Part shown: positions 6,774-16,646 of the stretch, piece after piece | Numbering within the stretch: position 1 is the first letter of the stretch | How the letters are laid out: every line of letters starts with the position of its first letter | From: Terriglobia bacterium | GTDB taxonomy: Bacteria; Acidobacteriota; Terriglobia; Bryobacterales; Bryobacteraceae | Length of the DNA stretch: 64,000 nt | Direction: 5' to 3' | NCBI GenBank assembly: GCA_020073345.1 | Contig: JAIQFI010000027.1 | Location: 1 to 64,000 of the forward strand | Program-made: the position numbers and the translations under genes | Notes under the pieces: model-generated | What the model was told of the DNA's origin: nothing | Seen by the model: the letters and a program-made list of their open reading frames with translations, nothing else | The model's database searches: none

Positions 6774-8450
6774 ATGCGGTCTAGAGTGTTGCTCGCTTTT
6801 TGCGCGATTTTGGCGCTGGTGGTGGGGTCCCAGGCGGCGGACGACAAGAATGCTGCTAAGGATAAAACCAAGCAGAAAGAAACCATCGCGAAGCCTATGA
6901 CCGATAGGCAGAAGCGGCAGGCAGAGGACCGGCTGCGAAAAGAGCTGCAGTCGCCCTACAAGAAGTGGCTGGACGAGGAAGTGCGCTGGATCATCAGCGA
7001 CGAAGAGCGTACGGCGTTCAACCGGCTGCAGACCGATGATGAAAAGCAGGCCTTCATCGAGGAATTCTGGCTGCGCCGCGATCCTTCACCCGACACTGAG
7101 GAAAACGAATTTAAGGAAGAGCACTACCGCCGCATCGCCTGGGCCAATGACCGGTTTGCGTCCGGCGTTCCCGGATGGAAAACCGACCGCGGGCAGATCT
7201 ACATCAAGTTCGGACCGCCGGACGAGAACGACTCGCATACGTCGGGCGGTCCGGGCGAACGGCCTATCGAAGAAGGCGGCGGCAGCACCACGTTCTTCCC
7301 CTACGAGATCTGGCGGTATCGATACCTAGAGTGCTGTGGCTCGGATGTAATGATCGAGTTTGTCGATCCGTCCATGACCAACGAGTATCACCTCACCATG
7401 GACCCGTCGGAGAAGGACGCGCTCGCGCGCGTGCCCGGCGCTGGTCTGACGATGTACGAGCAAATGGGGTTGGCCAATAAAGCCGATCGTTTCACCCGCA
7501 CCGATGGAACGCTGCTGGGAACGGGGACCATGCCCCTGCCGGCGCGCATGAATCAATTCGACCGGCTGCAGCAATATACCAACCTGCAGAAGGCCCCCGG
7601 CATCAAGTTCAAAGATCTGGAAGCGTTGGTGCAATCGACCATCAAGTACAACCTGCTGCCGATGAAGGTGCGCGTGGACTACTTCCCGCTCACCAGCTCC
7701 AACGTGACCACCAATCTGACCCTGCAGTTTGAGCGCAAGGATTTGCAGTACAAGCAGAAAGACAATTACTCGGAAGCCGCGGTGAATGTCTTCGCCAAAA
7801 TCGAGACGCTGACTCGCCGCCAGGTGATCCGTCCCATCGAGGAAGTGGTTTCCATTCCCCCCGTACCAACGGAAATGCTGCAGCAGGCGACCCAGGGCTC
7901 GGCCATCTACCAAAAGCAGATCTACCTGGCGCCGGGCACCTATCGGCTGACGGTCGCGGCGAAGGACATCGTGAGCGGCAACACTACCACCTACGAGCAA
8001 CGGCTCGACGTTCCGCGGGCCGAAGACGACCGGCTAACCATGAGCTCGCTGGTGCTGGCGGACCTGATCGAGACCTTGCCCACCCGGAACATCGGCGAAG
8101 GACAGTTTGTGATCGGGGCCAGCAAGGTTCGCCCGCGCGTCAATTCCACGTTCCGGCGCGACGAAAAAGTCGGGATCTACCTGCAGCTTTATAACTTCCA
8201 GATGGACGAGCTCACCCACAAGGCGGATGGCGAAGTCCAGTACGAGGTGATCAAGAACGGAACCAATGAAAAAGTCCTGGATTTCAGCGAGGATCTGACC
8301 ACGCTGACGGGCGGCGCATCCCAGATGATTATAGAAAAGCGGTTGCCGCTGCTGAATTTCGAGCCCGGCAGCTATACGCTAAAAATAAAGGTGACCGACA
8401 AGAAACGGAATGAGACGCTGACCCCCACCGCCACGTTTACGGTATTATAG
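6774..8450 (+). CDS. GWxTD-domain exported protein
   Basis: A 558-residue protein with a clear signal peptide (MRSRVLLAFCAILALVVGSQAA). The family signature GWKTDRGQIYIKFGPPDE lies near residue 135, preceded by the usual RRDPSPDTEENEFKEEHYRRI segment. The C-terminal 300 residues are beta-rich (LEYVI-like sandwich with LPLLNFEPGSYTLKIKVTDK). GWxTD proteins are common in Acidobacteria and their role is unknown. ATG 6774 is chosen over the in-frame GTG at 6762 because AGGTGG (6760-6765) sits 8 nt upstream and the signal peptide begins there. A TAAAAT -10-like box is at 6747-6752. The gene is followed after 18 nt by another exported protein. Confidence 0.88.
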   Translation: MRSRVLLAFCAILALVVGSQAADDKNAAKDKTKQKETIAKPMTDRQKRQAEDRLRKELQSPYKKWLDEEVRWIISDEERTAFNRLQTDDEKQAFIEEFWLRRDPSPDTEENEFKEEHYRRIAWANDRFASGVPGWKTDRGQIYIKFGPPDENDSHTSGGPGERPIEEGGGSTTFFPYEIWRYRYLECCGSDVMIEFVDPSMTNEYHLTMDPSEKDALARVPGAGLTMYEQMGLANKADRFTRTDGTLLGTGTMPLPARMNQFDRLQQYTNLQKAPGIKFKDLEALVQSTIKYNLLPMKVRVDYFPLTSSNVTTNLTLQFERKDLQYKQKDNYSEAAVNVFAKIETLTRRQVIRPIEEVVSIPPVPTEMLQQATQGSAIYQKQIYLAPGTYRLTVAAKDIVSGNTTTYEQRLDVPRAEDDRLTMSSLVLADLIETLPTRNIGEGQFVIGASKVRPRVNSTFRRDEKVGIYLQLYNFQMDELTHKADGEVQYEVIKNGTNEKVLDFSEDLTTLTGGASQMIIEKRLPLLNFEPGSYTLKIKVTDKKRNETLTPTATFTVL

Positions 8451-8468
8451 GGTCTAGCGCTCCGAGGC

Positions 8469-10265
8469 ATGAGCTTGCCGAAGTTTGCCATTAAGTTCGG
8501 CTTGATCGCAGGCATAGTTGGCCTGACACCCGCGATGCACGCGGCTGAGCCGGGCGCTATTTTCTCACCTACCCTCTCCGGACAAATCCTGGGCGAGGTC
8601 CGAAATTCGAACGGTGTGGTTCAGATGGGCGCGGCTGTGTCCCTGTACAACCGGTACGACGAGTTGATTCACCGGACCTTTAGCAACCAGGATGGGAAGT
8701 TCGTCTTCGAGAGCCTCACTCCGGATATATATTCGATCGGCGTGAATCTGGCAAGTTTCGTGCCGGCGTTGCGGCGGAATATCGCGGTCGTGGCGGGATC
8801 TGAGAAGCTTCTGAGGATCCAGATGGCCAGCGCACTCAGCACCATCGAGGTCGTTCCCATCGCTTCCCCCGAAGGGGCGCTGATGAACGATTCCTGGAAA
8901 TGGGTGTTGCGCTCCTCGCATGCCACCCGGCCGGTCCTGCGGCTGCTTCCACAGACGAGTTCGTCCCGCAGCTCCATGGCGTCGCTGTTTTCAGGAACCA
9001 GCGGCCTGGTGAAGGTTTCGGCCGGCGACAGCGATCCCTTCAGCGGCGACCCGCAGGATCTGGGCACGGCTTTCGTGCTGGCGACCTCGGTCAACGGATC
9101 TTCGCAGATCCATGTAAGCGGGAACGTCGGCTACGCATCCAGCGGCTTTCCATCGGCCGGCTTCCGGACGACCTACCGCCGCGATAATGGAACCGGCGAG
9201 GGCCCGCAGTTGGCCCTGACGGCCCGGCAGATCTACCTTCCCAGCCTGATGGGATCGGGCGCACCCGGTTCGGATACGCCTGTGTTGCGGACCGGGTCCA
9301 TTTCCACTTTCGACAAGATGGACGTGGCCGGCCTCATCCATCTGGAATATGGTGTCAGCTTGGAATCGGTCTCGCTGTTCGGCCGGATGAACTCCGTGAA
9401 TCCATTCGCGCGAGCCACCTACGATCTGGGGGACAAGAGCGCACTCCAGGTGGCGGCGAGTTCGGGAACGCGGCCCATCGAACTGCTAGCGAGCGCAGCA
9501 AACGATTCCCGCCAAGATGGGAATGGCGGTCTGAATGGGGACCTGCTGGCGCTGGGACAAATGACGCGGATCTCGCGGCGCGGCAACCAGGCCACGGAGG
9601 AGCGGAACAAGGTGATCGAGGCGGGGTATCGCGCGGTCCAGGGTTCCCGGACCTATCGGGCGTCGGTGTACGGTGAAGAGGTCTTCGACGCTGCATTTCT
9701 CATGTCCGGCGAGTCGGGGTTCGTGGACCCGGGCGACTTGCTTCCCGATTTAGCCTCGCGCGGGGTTGTATTCAACCTGGGCGACTATCGCCGGATGGGC
9801 TTTTCCGCATCTGTAACGCAATCGGTAGGCGATCGCGTGGAAATCTCCGTGGCAGCCGGCCGCACGGATGCTTTGCAACTTCAATCATCGCCGGATGTCC
9901 TCCCGGCCAGCGGGGACGAGCTTCGGTCCGCGGTTCGGAACACGCCACGGCCTTGGGTGACGGCGGAGGCAGAAGCTTCTCTGCCGGTCACCGGGACGCA
10001 TCTTGCGACCAGCTACGGCTGGACGGACCCCGGCGTCCTGATGCCGCTGCACGTGTCGTTGACCGGCAAGAGCGATCAGCAAATCGGCTGGAACATCTAT
10101 GCCCGCCAGCCTCTGCCGGCGATCGGTGGCATGCGCATGGAGATGACCGTGGACCTGCGCAACCTGCTGGCGCAGGGATATGTGGGCATCCAGTCAAACG
10201 GACGGCACGCTGTGCTGACTAATGTTCCGCGCGCAGTGCGGGGCGGCGTCAGCTTCATTTTCTAA
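8469..10265 (+). CDS. Exported carboxypeptidase-regulatory-like domain protein, probable outer-membrane barrel
   Basis: The 598-residue product starts with a signal peptide ending near AMHAAEP. A carboxypeptidase-regulatory-like (CNA-B type) domain covers about residues 35-125, with GEVRNSNGVVQMGAAVSLYNR and SNQDGKFVFESLTPDIYSIGV. The remainder has alternating beta-strand composition and finishes with VRGGVSFIF, an aromatic terminal residue typical of outer-membrane barrels. It resembles a shortened relative of the TonB-dependent Oar proteins but has no recognisable plug. It lies 18 nt after the GWxTD gene with GAGG just before the ATG, so the two are probably co-expressed. Confidence 0.75.
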   Translation: MSLPKFAIKFGLIAGIVGLTPAMHAAEPGAIFSPTLSGQILGEVRNSNGVVQMGAAVSLYNRYDELIHRTFSNQDGKFVFESLTPDIYSIGVNLASFVPALRRNIAVVAGSEKLLRIQMASALSTIEVVPIASPEGALMNDSWKWVLRSSHATRPVLRLLPQTSSSRSSMASLFSGTSGLVKVSAGDSDPFSGDPQDLGTAFVLATSVNGSSQIHVSGNVGYASSGFPSAGFRTTYRRDNGTGEGPQLALTARQIYLPSLMGSGAPGSDTPVLRTGSISTFDKMDVAGLIHLEYGVSLESVSLFGRMNSVNPFARATYDLGDKSALQVAASSGTRPIELLASAANDSRQDGNGGLNGDLLALGQMTRISRRGNQATEERNKVIEAGYRAVQGSRTYRASVYGEEVFDAAFLMSGESGFVDPGDLLPDLASRGVVFNLGDYRRMGFSASVTQSVGDRVEISVAAGRTDALQLQSSPDVLPASGDELRSAVRNTPRPWVTAEAEASLPVTGTHLATSYGWTDPGVLMPLHVSLTGKSDQQIGWNIYARQPLPAIGGMRMEMTVDLRNLLAQGYVGIQSNGRHAVLTNVPRAVRGGVSFIF

Positions 10266-10280
10266 ACTGCCAAATTGAGA

Positions 10281-11300
10281 CTACGCGGGCTGCTGCTGAG
10301 TCATGCAGTGCAGCGTTCCCAGACCCAGAACCAAGTCGCGGCAGGGAATGCCGACCACAGCGCGATCGGGGAACAGAACCTCGAGCGCGCACAGCGCCAT
10401 CGTATCGTTCTTGTCGCCGAAGGTCGGCGCCAGCACAAGTTTGTTGGCGATGTAGAAATTCGCATAGCTCGCGGGGAGCCGCTGGCCGGCGAAGTACACC
10501 GGCTCGGGCATTCGAAGAGGCGTAATGCGCAGATCTTTCCGGGCGAGTAGACGCTGCAGGTTCTCCTGGAGCGGCTCGTGATTCACGTCGGACTTATCGA
10601 GCTCGACCATCGTGATCACCCGATCGGCGGCGGTAAATCTCGCGATATCGTCAATGTGCCCGTGGGTGTCGTCGCCCGCAATACCGCGGTTCAGCCAGAT
10701 CACTTCTTGAATACCAAGGTATTCTTTGAAGGTCTGCTCCAGCTCGCGTCGTCCGAGGCCGGGGTTGCGGGCTTGCACGTCCGAGAGCAGGCACTCTTCG
10801 GTCGTGAGCAGCTTCCCCGCCCCGTTTACATCGATGCTGCCGCCCTCGAGCACCAGCCCGGGCTCAAAGCGCTGCATTTTTAGCTTTCGGGAAATGAAGG
10901 CCGGGGTACGCGCGTCCTCGCGGCAATTGTCATACTTGGCCCAGCCGTTGAAGCGCCAGTGCGTGGCGGCGACCTCCCCAGCCTGGTTCTTTACAAACAG
11001 CGGGCAATAGTCGCGAGTCCAGCTTCTATTCGTAAGGTGATGGAAAAATTCCACCGCGGCCAGCTCGGCGTGGCACTTTTTGAGAATCTTGCGGGCCCTT
11101 TCTTCGGCGTCACGATCCTGAACCAGGATGCGGACTCGTTCCACTCGCGCCAGGTGGCGGACGATTTCTCCGTACAGCCACAGGATCTGCGCGAACTTGC
11201 CGGGCCAGTCGGATGTCTCATGGGGCCAGGCCAGCCAGGTGGCTTCATGCGGCTCCCACTCCGCCGGCATGCGGAAGCCTGCGACTATTTGTCGAGCCAT
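10281..11300 (-). CDS. aguA: Agmatine deiminase
   Basis: Converts agmatine to N-carbamoylputrescine and ammonia. The 339-residue product shows MPAEWEPHEATWLAWPH near the start, EGGSIDVNGAGKLLTTEECLL in the middle, GDDTHGHIDDIARF with catalytic acid and histidine, and the active-site cysteine in LGTLHCMTQQQP (about C332). ATG 11300 is used: the longer upstream reading would run through the neighbouring aguB gene in the wrong frame. The start overlaps the aguB stop by 16 nt, so the genes form an operon for the two-step agmatine route to putrescine. Confidence 0.96.
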   Translation of the reverse strand: MARQIVAGFRMPAEWEPHEATWLAWPHETSDWPGKFAQILWLYGEIVRHLARVERVRILVQDRDAEERARKILKKCHAELAAVEFFHHLTNRSWTRDYCPLFVKNQAGEVAATHWRFNGWAKYDNCREDARTPAFISRKLKMQRFEPGLVLEGGSIDVNGAGKLLTTEECLLSDVQARNPGLGRRELEQTFKEYLGIQEVIWLNRGIAGDDTHGHIDDIARFTAADRVITMVELDKSDVNHEPLQENLQRLLARKDLRITPLRMPEPVYFAGQRLPASYANFYIANKLVLAPTFGDKNDTMALCALEVLFPDRAVVGIPCRDLVLGLGTLHCMTQQQPA

Positions 11301-12166
11301 CGTTGCAGAATGGGAGCGTAGGCGTCGATGCGGCGGTCGCGCAGGAAGGGCCAATTGCGGCGAACTTCCTCCACGCGGCGCGGATCGCACTCGGCGATCA
11401 GGATTTCTTCCTGGTCGCAGGAGGCTTGGGCAATCACCTGGCCAAAGGGATCGGCGACAAAGGAAGATCCCCAGAACTCGAGCCCGTGATCGGGCGGTCC
11501 TTCGTAACCGACGCGATTCACGGCAGCGACGTAAATGCCGTTGGCAATGGCATGCGCGCGCTGGATGGTGCGCCAGGCATCCAGTTGAGCCGCTCCGTAC
11601 TGGGCTTTTTCGGACGGGTGCCAGCCGATGGCAGTGGGGTACACCAACAAGTCCGCGCCGGAAAGCGCGGCGATGCGGGCGCCTTCCGGATACCACTGAT
11701 CCCAGCAGACTAAGACGCCGAGCCGGCCGTAAGGCGTGGCGATGCTGCCGAAACCCAGATCGCCCGGCGTGAAATAGTATTTCTCGAAATACAGGGGATC
11801 GTCCGGAATGTGCATTTTCCGGTACAGTCCGGCGATTTCCCCATCGGCCGAAAGCACCGCGGCGGTGTTGTGATAAAGACCCGCGGCGCGCCGCTCGAAC
11901 AACGAGGCTACGATCACTACCTTCAGCTCACGCGCGAGCTTGCCCAAGGTATCGGTAGAGGGCCCGGGGATGGACTCGGCGAGCGCGAACAGCTCAGCAT
12001 TCTCCTCGCGGCAAAAATACTGGGACCTGAAAAGCTCCTGCAGGCAGATGACCTGCGCTCCACGAGCGGCAGCTTCGCGGACTTTCCACTCCGTCTTGGC
12101 CAGATTCTCGTTGGGATCGAGCGAGCAGCTCGACTGCACCAGGCCGATCCGGAAAGATTCTTGCAT
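11285..12166 (-). CDS. aguB: N-carbamoylputrescine amidase (nitrilase superfamily)
   Basis: Hydrolyses N-carbamoylputrescine to putrescine, CO2 and ammonia. The nitrilase catalytic triad is visible as E44 (CLQELF), K117 (YRKMHIP) and C154 (VCWDQWYPE). PDDPLYFEKYYFTPGD and the FAANRVG-like VAAVNRVG segment match the AguB branch. At 293 residues the length is normal. It is the first gene of the aguBA operon and diverges from queG; the 29-bp gap must hold both promoters. No arginine decarboxylase gene is present here, so the agmatine source is outside the window. Confidence 0.95.
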   Translation of the reverse strand: MQESFRIGLVQSSCSLDPNENLAKTEWKVREAAARGAQVICLQELFRSQYFCREENAELFALAESIPGPSTDTLGKLARELKVVIVASLFERRAAGLYHNTAAVLSADGEIAGLYRKMHIPDDPLYFEKYYFTPGDLGFGSIATPYGRLGVLVCWDQWYPEGARIAALSGADLLVYPTAIGWHPSEKAQYGAAQLDAWRTIQRAHAIANGIYVAAVNRVGYEGPPDHGLEFWGSSFVADPFGQVIAQASCDQEEILIAECDPRRVEEVRRNWPFLRDRRIDAYAPILQRWLDK

Positions 12167-12195
12167 AACTTTCTATTCTCGCCGATACTCGGCTT

Positions 12196-13134
12196 ATGCG
12201 CGCGGAGACCGTCCGGCGAATTGCCCACGAGTGCGGCTTTGAGCTCGCAGGCGTCGCTTCCTGTGATCCGCCGGAGGATTTCGCGCGGTATCAGGACTGG
12301 GTCGCGAGCGGTATGGCTGGTGAGATGCGCTACCTGACCGATCGCCGCGCGGAGATGCGCCGGGACGCTCGCAATCTTTTGCCAAATGCGCGGTCCGTGA
12401 TCTGCGTCGGCAAGCTGTACAACACACCGGACCCGCCCAGAGAGGAAGGTCACGCCCGGATCTCGCGCTACGCCTGGGGGAAAGATTATCACGTGACCAT
12501 GCGCGCGGCGCTGGAGCGGATGAGCGCGCGGCTGCTCGAAATCGAACGCTTCGATTGGAAGATCTGCGTGGATACGGCGCCGCTGCTGGAGCGCAGCTTC
12601 GCGCGGCTGGCGGGCTTGGGCTGGATCGGCAAGAACACGTGCCTGATCAACGAGCCTCTGGGATCGTGGTTTTTTCTCGGCGAGATCCTCACGTCTCTAG
12701 ACCTCGAACCGACCTCCCCGCCGCCGGACCGCTGCGGGAGTTGCACGCGCTGCATCGAGGCTTGCCCCACCGATGCGCTAGTCCCGGATGGGAGTGGCTG
12801 GACACTGGACGCTCGGCGCTGCATTTCGTATCTGACCATCGAGCTGCGCGGTCCGATTCCGGAAGACTTGCGCGCGGGCATGGGGGAGCATGTTTTCGGC
12901 TGCGATATCTGCCAGGATGTCTGCCCGTGGAACGCCCGCGCGCCCGTCACACAGGATCCGGATTTCGCCGGCGCCCCGATTCCGCTTGTTGAACTCGCGC
13001 GGTTATCGGCTGAAGATTTTCACCGGCGCTTCGGTAGCAGCGCGATCGCACGCGCGAAGCACGCGGGACTGCTACGCAACGTTGCTGTCGTTACCAGCAA
13101 CATGGCCGGTCCGGGTGGCCAGAATCACCACTAA
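12196..13134 (+). CDS. queG: Epoxyqueuosine reductase, shortened C-terminus
   Basis: QueG is a cobalamin- and Fe-S-dependent enzyme that reduces epoxyqueuosine to queuosine in tRNA. The catalytic half has RYAWGKDYH, the aspartate in VDTAPLLERSFA, and GLGWIGKNT. Two [4Fe-4S] motifs follow: CGSCTRCIEACPTDAL and CDICQDVCPWN. The protein ends after LLRNVAVVTSN at 312 residues; many family members continue with a HEAT-like tail. The last 63 nt are antisense to the end of the convergent membrane protein gene, suggesting loss of the original end. TATTCT at 12174-12179 is a candidate -10. Confidence 0.94.
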   Translation: MRAETVRRIAHECGFELAGVASCDPPEDFARYQDWVASGMAGEMRYLTDRRAEMRRDARNLLPNARSVICVGKLYNTPDPPREEGHARISRYAWGKDYHVTMRAALERMSARLLEIERFDWKICVDTAPLLERSFARLAGLGWIGKNTCLINEPLGSWFFLGEILTSLDLEPTSPPPDRCGSCTRCIEACPTDALVPDGSGWTLDARRCISYLTIELRGPIPEDLRAGMGEHVFGCDICQDVCPWNARAPVTQDPDFAGAPIPLVELARLSAEDFHRRFGSSAIARAKHAGLLRNVAVVTSNMAGPGGQNHH

Positions 13135-15474
13135 CGCACACAGATACAGTGCAGCGCCCACCAGCAGCGTCGAGCGCAGGCCGATGTAGATCGCCAGAAA
13201 AATCGCGCTGGCCGAACCGAGCACGCTCGCGGCCGCATTCAGTGACCACGCCCAGCGTACTGACGGCGCGTGGCGCTTTTCCAACCGCCGCAAGCCGCTC
13301 GGGAACGGCATGCCCATCAGGAACGCCGCCGGAGCGACGGACAGCGTCGTCAGAAGCACCTTGGCGGCCAGCGGCCAGCCAGCCGCAGCGGTGACCAGCG
13401 GCGCGGATACGAAAGCCAGTATTCCCACCAGCACGGCGACGGCGGATAAGATGAGCACCAGCCGCGTGTCGTCGCCGGCGACCACGCGACTGCTCAAGTA
13501 GCTGCCAATGCCGCTCGCCACCAGCATCGAGAAGACGATCACGGTCAAGGCGTAGGTCGGATGACCCAGCAAGAGCACGAACTTCTGGATCAGGGCAACC
13601 TGAACCAGGATGTAGCCTGCCCCCAGGCACAGGAAATACCACAGAAACGAGATTACATTCTTCTGTTTGGGAAGACGGCTTCCCAGAACAAGCCGGGGTA
13701 AAACCAGAATCAGACCGGTAACCACGATGCTCAAACCCATGAGCCCGAACAGCAGCGGCACGGCTCGGTTGATCTTATAGTCCGCGCTCTGCTGATTGGC
13801 GTTGCGAACGAAATTCCACAGGTCGCGCGGCTGAACGGTGTAGAAGAAGAACGGGCGATCGTCGCCCACGGGCGAAACGTCGTATTGGTAGCTGTTCCAG
13901 AACTCGGCCGGATTCGCGCTGGACAGTAGCTGTCCGAACGCGTTGTTGGCAGGCTCCCCCGGCAGATAGACGATGTCCATGTGTGACTCCGCGGTCAGCC
14001 GGCGGGCGTTTTCGAGATCGGCGGCGGAGAAAGGCTTGCGGGAAATGAGCACCGTATCCTGCGCACCCCAGCCGTTGATCTTGGTGGCATCGTCGCGCAC
14101 GGCGATTACGTGGGCGGCAGCGCTCGGCTCGCCCAAACGCGCCAGGGCATCCATGGCCAGCGATACCAGACGCAGCGATTCGCGCGGCGGCTCGAATCCC
14201 CAGCGTGTAAATACCAGCAGACCGTCATCGGTCAGGTGCGATAGATAGTCGAAAAAGGCATCCGAAGTGTAGAGATTATTCTCGGACAGCGCGAACGCCC
14301 CCGCGGCCGTGGAGGCCCAGGTGTCGACCAGCGTCGCCTGCAGCACCTGATACTTCTCCTTGCTGCTGCGTACGAACGAGCGGCCGTCTTCGACATACAG
14401 GTGAACCTCGGGACGAAAGTAGATCCCGTAGTTCTCTGTCACCATGACATCCTGCATGATCTTATTGGCGATCAAAGGATTGATCTCGACGGCGGTGACA
14501 TCCTGGCTGCCGGACGCGAGCGCGCGAGAGACGTCGTATCCGCCGCCTGGACCGATGATCAGCGTCTTGGCGCCGCGCCGTAGCGCATAGGGTAGTCCCT
14601 GGCCCTGCCGAAGCAAACCGGCGCGCTGCTCTTCGAAGAGGCCGCGAGCCCAATCGTAGGTGGCGATCCCGGTGGCGGCGTCGGCATCGATACGAATCAG
14701 CCAGTACGGGCTGCCATCCGGATTGTGGTTCTGAATGACGCCGACGCGCGAGAAGCTGTTCCACGCCGAAAAGCGCTCTTCGGGTATGCGCTCTCCTTTG
14801 GCCCACCGGACATCGAACCAGTGGGTCTTGCCGTTGACCACCAGCAGCGTCACCATGAGCAGCGCGGCCAGCACGGCCATGATGCGAAGACTATCTTGCC
14901 GGGCCTGGTTATACCAAAGCGCGGCCGCGATCGCATATACAGCAGCGGCGGCGATCACAGCGCCGGGTCCGCCGGCCACGTCCAGAAAGAGGATCAGCAG
15001 GAGACAGCCTACGGCCGCGCCCGCCAGATCGAAGAAATAGGCGCGATGAACACGTTCGATAGCTTCGTCGATGGCGATCGAGACGATCGCCCCGGCGAGG
15101 AAAAAGGGAACCGCCGCCGCGAAGTACACCGCAGTCAGCGTCCAGACATCGTTGTTTTCCCTGGAAAGGATAAACCAGAGAACAAACAGGACCGACAGGC
15201 TGGCGGCCAACGCGAGCGAGCCCAATTTCTGATACACGTTTCCAGGACGCGCCGCGATGACGTACGAAAAGACTCCTCCGGCGCCCAATCCGAACAGGGC
15301 TACGGAGATCGCCAGGAACGCGAAGTGGTAGTAAAAGACCACAGAAAAGATCCGTGTAAGCGCCAGCTCCATGATGAGCGTCGCCATGGTGGTGAAGCCC
15401 AGGCCCAGATAGAGCTGGGTCCAGAGGACACCGCTGGCCGAACCCGAATTTGGGGAGGATACGACGCGAGACAA
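13072..15474 (-). CDS. Polytopic membrane protein with spermidine-synthase-like domain
   Basis: An 800-residue protein. About seven hydrophobic segments lie before residue 220. A Rossmann domain of the spermidine synthase/methyltransferase type is centred at 285-400 (TLIIGPGGGYDVSRAL, then TAVEINPLIAN and VEDGRSFV). A second set of membrane helices fills residues 560-790. The canonical substrate residues of SpeE are not obvious, so true aminopropyl transfer is doubtful. Such membrane SpeE-like proteins are common in Acidobacteria and Bacteroidetes, with unknown function. It is the last gene of a three-gene minus-strand operon (4 nt after its neighbour) and overlaps queG by 63 nt. Confidence 0.8.
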   Translation of the reverse strand: MSRVVSSPNSGSASGVLWTQLYLGLGFTTMATLIMELALTRIFSVVFYYHFAFLAISVALFGLGAGGVFSYVIAARPGNVYQKLGSLALAASLSVLFVLWFILSRENNDVWTLTAVYFAAAVPFFLAGAIVSIAIDEAIERVHRAYFFDLAGAAVGCLLLILFLDVAGGPGAVIAAAAVYAIAAALWYNQARQDSLRIMAVLAALLMVTLLVVNGKTHWFDVRWAKGERIPEERFSAWNSFSRVGVIQNHNPDGSPYWLIRIDADAATGIATYDWARGLFEEQRAGLLRQGQGLPYALRRGAKTLIIGPGGGYDVSRALASGSQDVTAVEINPLIANKIMQDVMVTENYGIYFRPEVHLYVEDGRSFVRSSKEKYQVLQATLVDTWASTAAGAFALSENNLYTSDAFFDYLSHLTDDGLLVFTRWGFEPPRESLRLVSLAMDALARLGEPSAAAHVIAVRDDATKINGWGAQDTVLISRKPFSAADLENARRLTAESHMDIVYLPGEPANNAFGQLLSSANPAEFWNSYQYDVSPVGDDRPFFFYTVQPRDLWNFVRNANQQSADYKINRAVPLLFGLMGLSIVVTGLILVLPRLVLGSRLPKQKNVISFLWYFLCLGAGYILVQVALIQKFVLLLGHPTYALTVIVFSMLVASGIGSYLSSRVVAGDDTRLVLILSAVAVLVGILAFVSAPLVTAAAGWPLAAKVLLTTLSVAPAAFLMGMPFPSGLRRLEKRHAPSVRWAWSLNAAASVLGSASAIFLAIYIGLRSTLLVGAALYLCALVVILATRTGHVAGNDSNVA

Positions 15475-15478
15475 GTTA

Positions 15479-16642
15479 TTACTTTAACAGGTGGGATGCC
15501 ACACCGATGATCTGCTTCAAGAAGTTCAATCCGATACGCGCGTCAATCAGCGCCACGGGTGCGAACGCCAGCCGCGGGCGGGTATCTTCCGCAGCGTCTT
15601 CTGCAGCCAGCAGGACCATCAGCGGTGTCACGACACGGCCGTAGCCAAACGCGTCTTCCCACACGCTGCGGCTGCCGATAAAAATGATTGCGGCCGCGAA
15701 GACGTAAATCGCCGCGGCGCGGGCATTCCAGCGCCGTGCCCAGGCTAGCCAAGCGGCGTGTCCGAGCATCAGGGCGACGCCTGCCAAAGCGATGTAATCC
15801 AGTTCGATGGCAGCCAGCGCCTGCCAGCGCGGTAGTGGATACGCAACCGGTTGCGCAACCCGCTCGATCCATCCGGCCAGGGGAATCAGAGTGCCAACTT
15901 CAGGCGGCTGCTGGTGCGGCGTATGGCCGTTCACGTACACGTACCAGAAGATAGCCGGTAAAACGCTGGTGGCGGCCCAGAGCAGATCGGCAAAGCGGCG
16001 GCGCGAAAGGAGAAACACGCCATAGCCGGCCGTCAGCAGCAGTCCGGTTTCTCGGGCCAAGGCTGCACAGACTAGAATCGGAAGCAGCTTCCACCGGGAG
16101 TCAGAATACAAAACGAACCCAACCGTGAGCGCAGCCAGAGCCACGTCCACGGTCATGCGGTCCATGGACACCAGGGTGGCGGGCATCAGCACGAACATCA
16201 GGCCCCAGGCCGGATGCCGGCCTCGTAATACCATGGCCCGTGCCAGCCAATATACGCCCAGAAACACGAACCCAAGAATCACCGCCACATAGGCCGCATG
16301 GATGGAGGAATCGCGGCCCAGCGCCACGGCCCACGCCAGCGCGGGAACCAGAATGCGCCGATAGCGCAGGGCGGGATCGTCCAAGGCAGCGATGGTGCCT
16401 CTCTGTATCCACGGATCATGGGCGATGAAGTGGTACATCTGGCCGTCGTAGCCCAGTGAACCCGGCGGAAAAGTATATATGTCCTCGGACGCGAGGAACG
16501 CCGGGCGCGGCCAGTTGGGTGCAGTGTTGAACAGAGCGGTCCAGTTGCCGCCGTAGTTGAAGTGAACCGTGGCGAGCTGCCACAGCCACATCCCGAGAAC
16601 AGCCGCCAGCGCAAGAACGGCAGGGCGCTTCACAAAGATCAA
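15479..16642 (-). CDS. Polytopic membrane protein, glycopolymer-type
   Basis: A 387-residue membrane protein with about nine hydrophobic segments. The first periplasmic loop has the distinctive GSLGYDGQMYHFIAHDPWIQRG, followed by LRYRRILVPALAW. That combination resembles, from memory, uncharacterised cell-surface glycopolymer formation proteins and GT-C-like integral glycosyltransferases, but no catalytic motif can be named with confidence. It is squeezed between the OPT transporter and the SpeE-like gene, with only 4 nt on each side, so the three genes are almost certainly co-transcribed. Confidence 0.75.
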   Translation of the reverse strand: MIFVKRPAVLALAAVLGMWLWQLATVHFNYGGNWTALFNTAPNWPRPAFLASEDIYTFPPGSLGYDGQMYHFIAHDPWIQRGTIAALDDPALRYRRILVPALAWAVALGRDSSIHAAYVAVILGFVFLGVYWLARAMVLRGRHPAWGLMFVLMPATLVSMDRMTVDVALAALTVGFVLYSDSRWKLLPILVCAALARETGLLLTAGYGVFLLSRRRFADLLWAATSVLPAIFWYVYVNGHTPHQQPPEVGTLIPLAGWIERVAQPVAYPLPRWQALAAIELDYIALAGVALMLGHAAWLAWARRWNARAAAIYVFAAAIIFIGSRSVWEDAFGYGRVVTPLMVLLAAEDAAEDTRPRLAFAPVALIDARIGLNFLKQIIGVASHLLK

Positions 16643-16646
16643 GGGA

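Noticed and set aside
11301-11696. 130-residue N-terminal extension of agmatine deiminase
   Set aside because: The extra codons lie inside aguB in another frame and do not resemble the enzyme; ATG 11300 gives the normal length.
10281-15474. Complete polyamine route from agmatine to spermidine
   Set aside because: aguBA are convincing, but the SpeE-like protein is a large membrane protein without clear SpeE active-site motifs and belongs to another operon.
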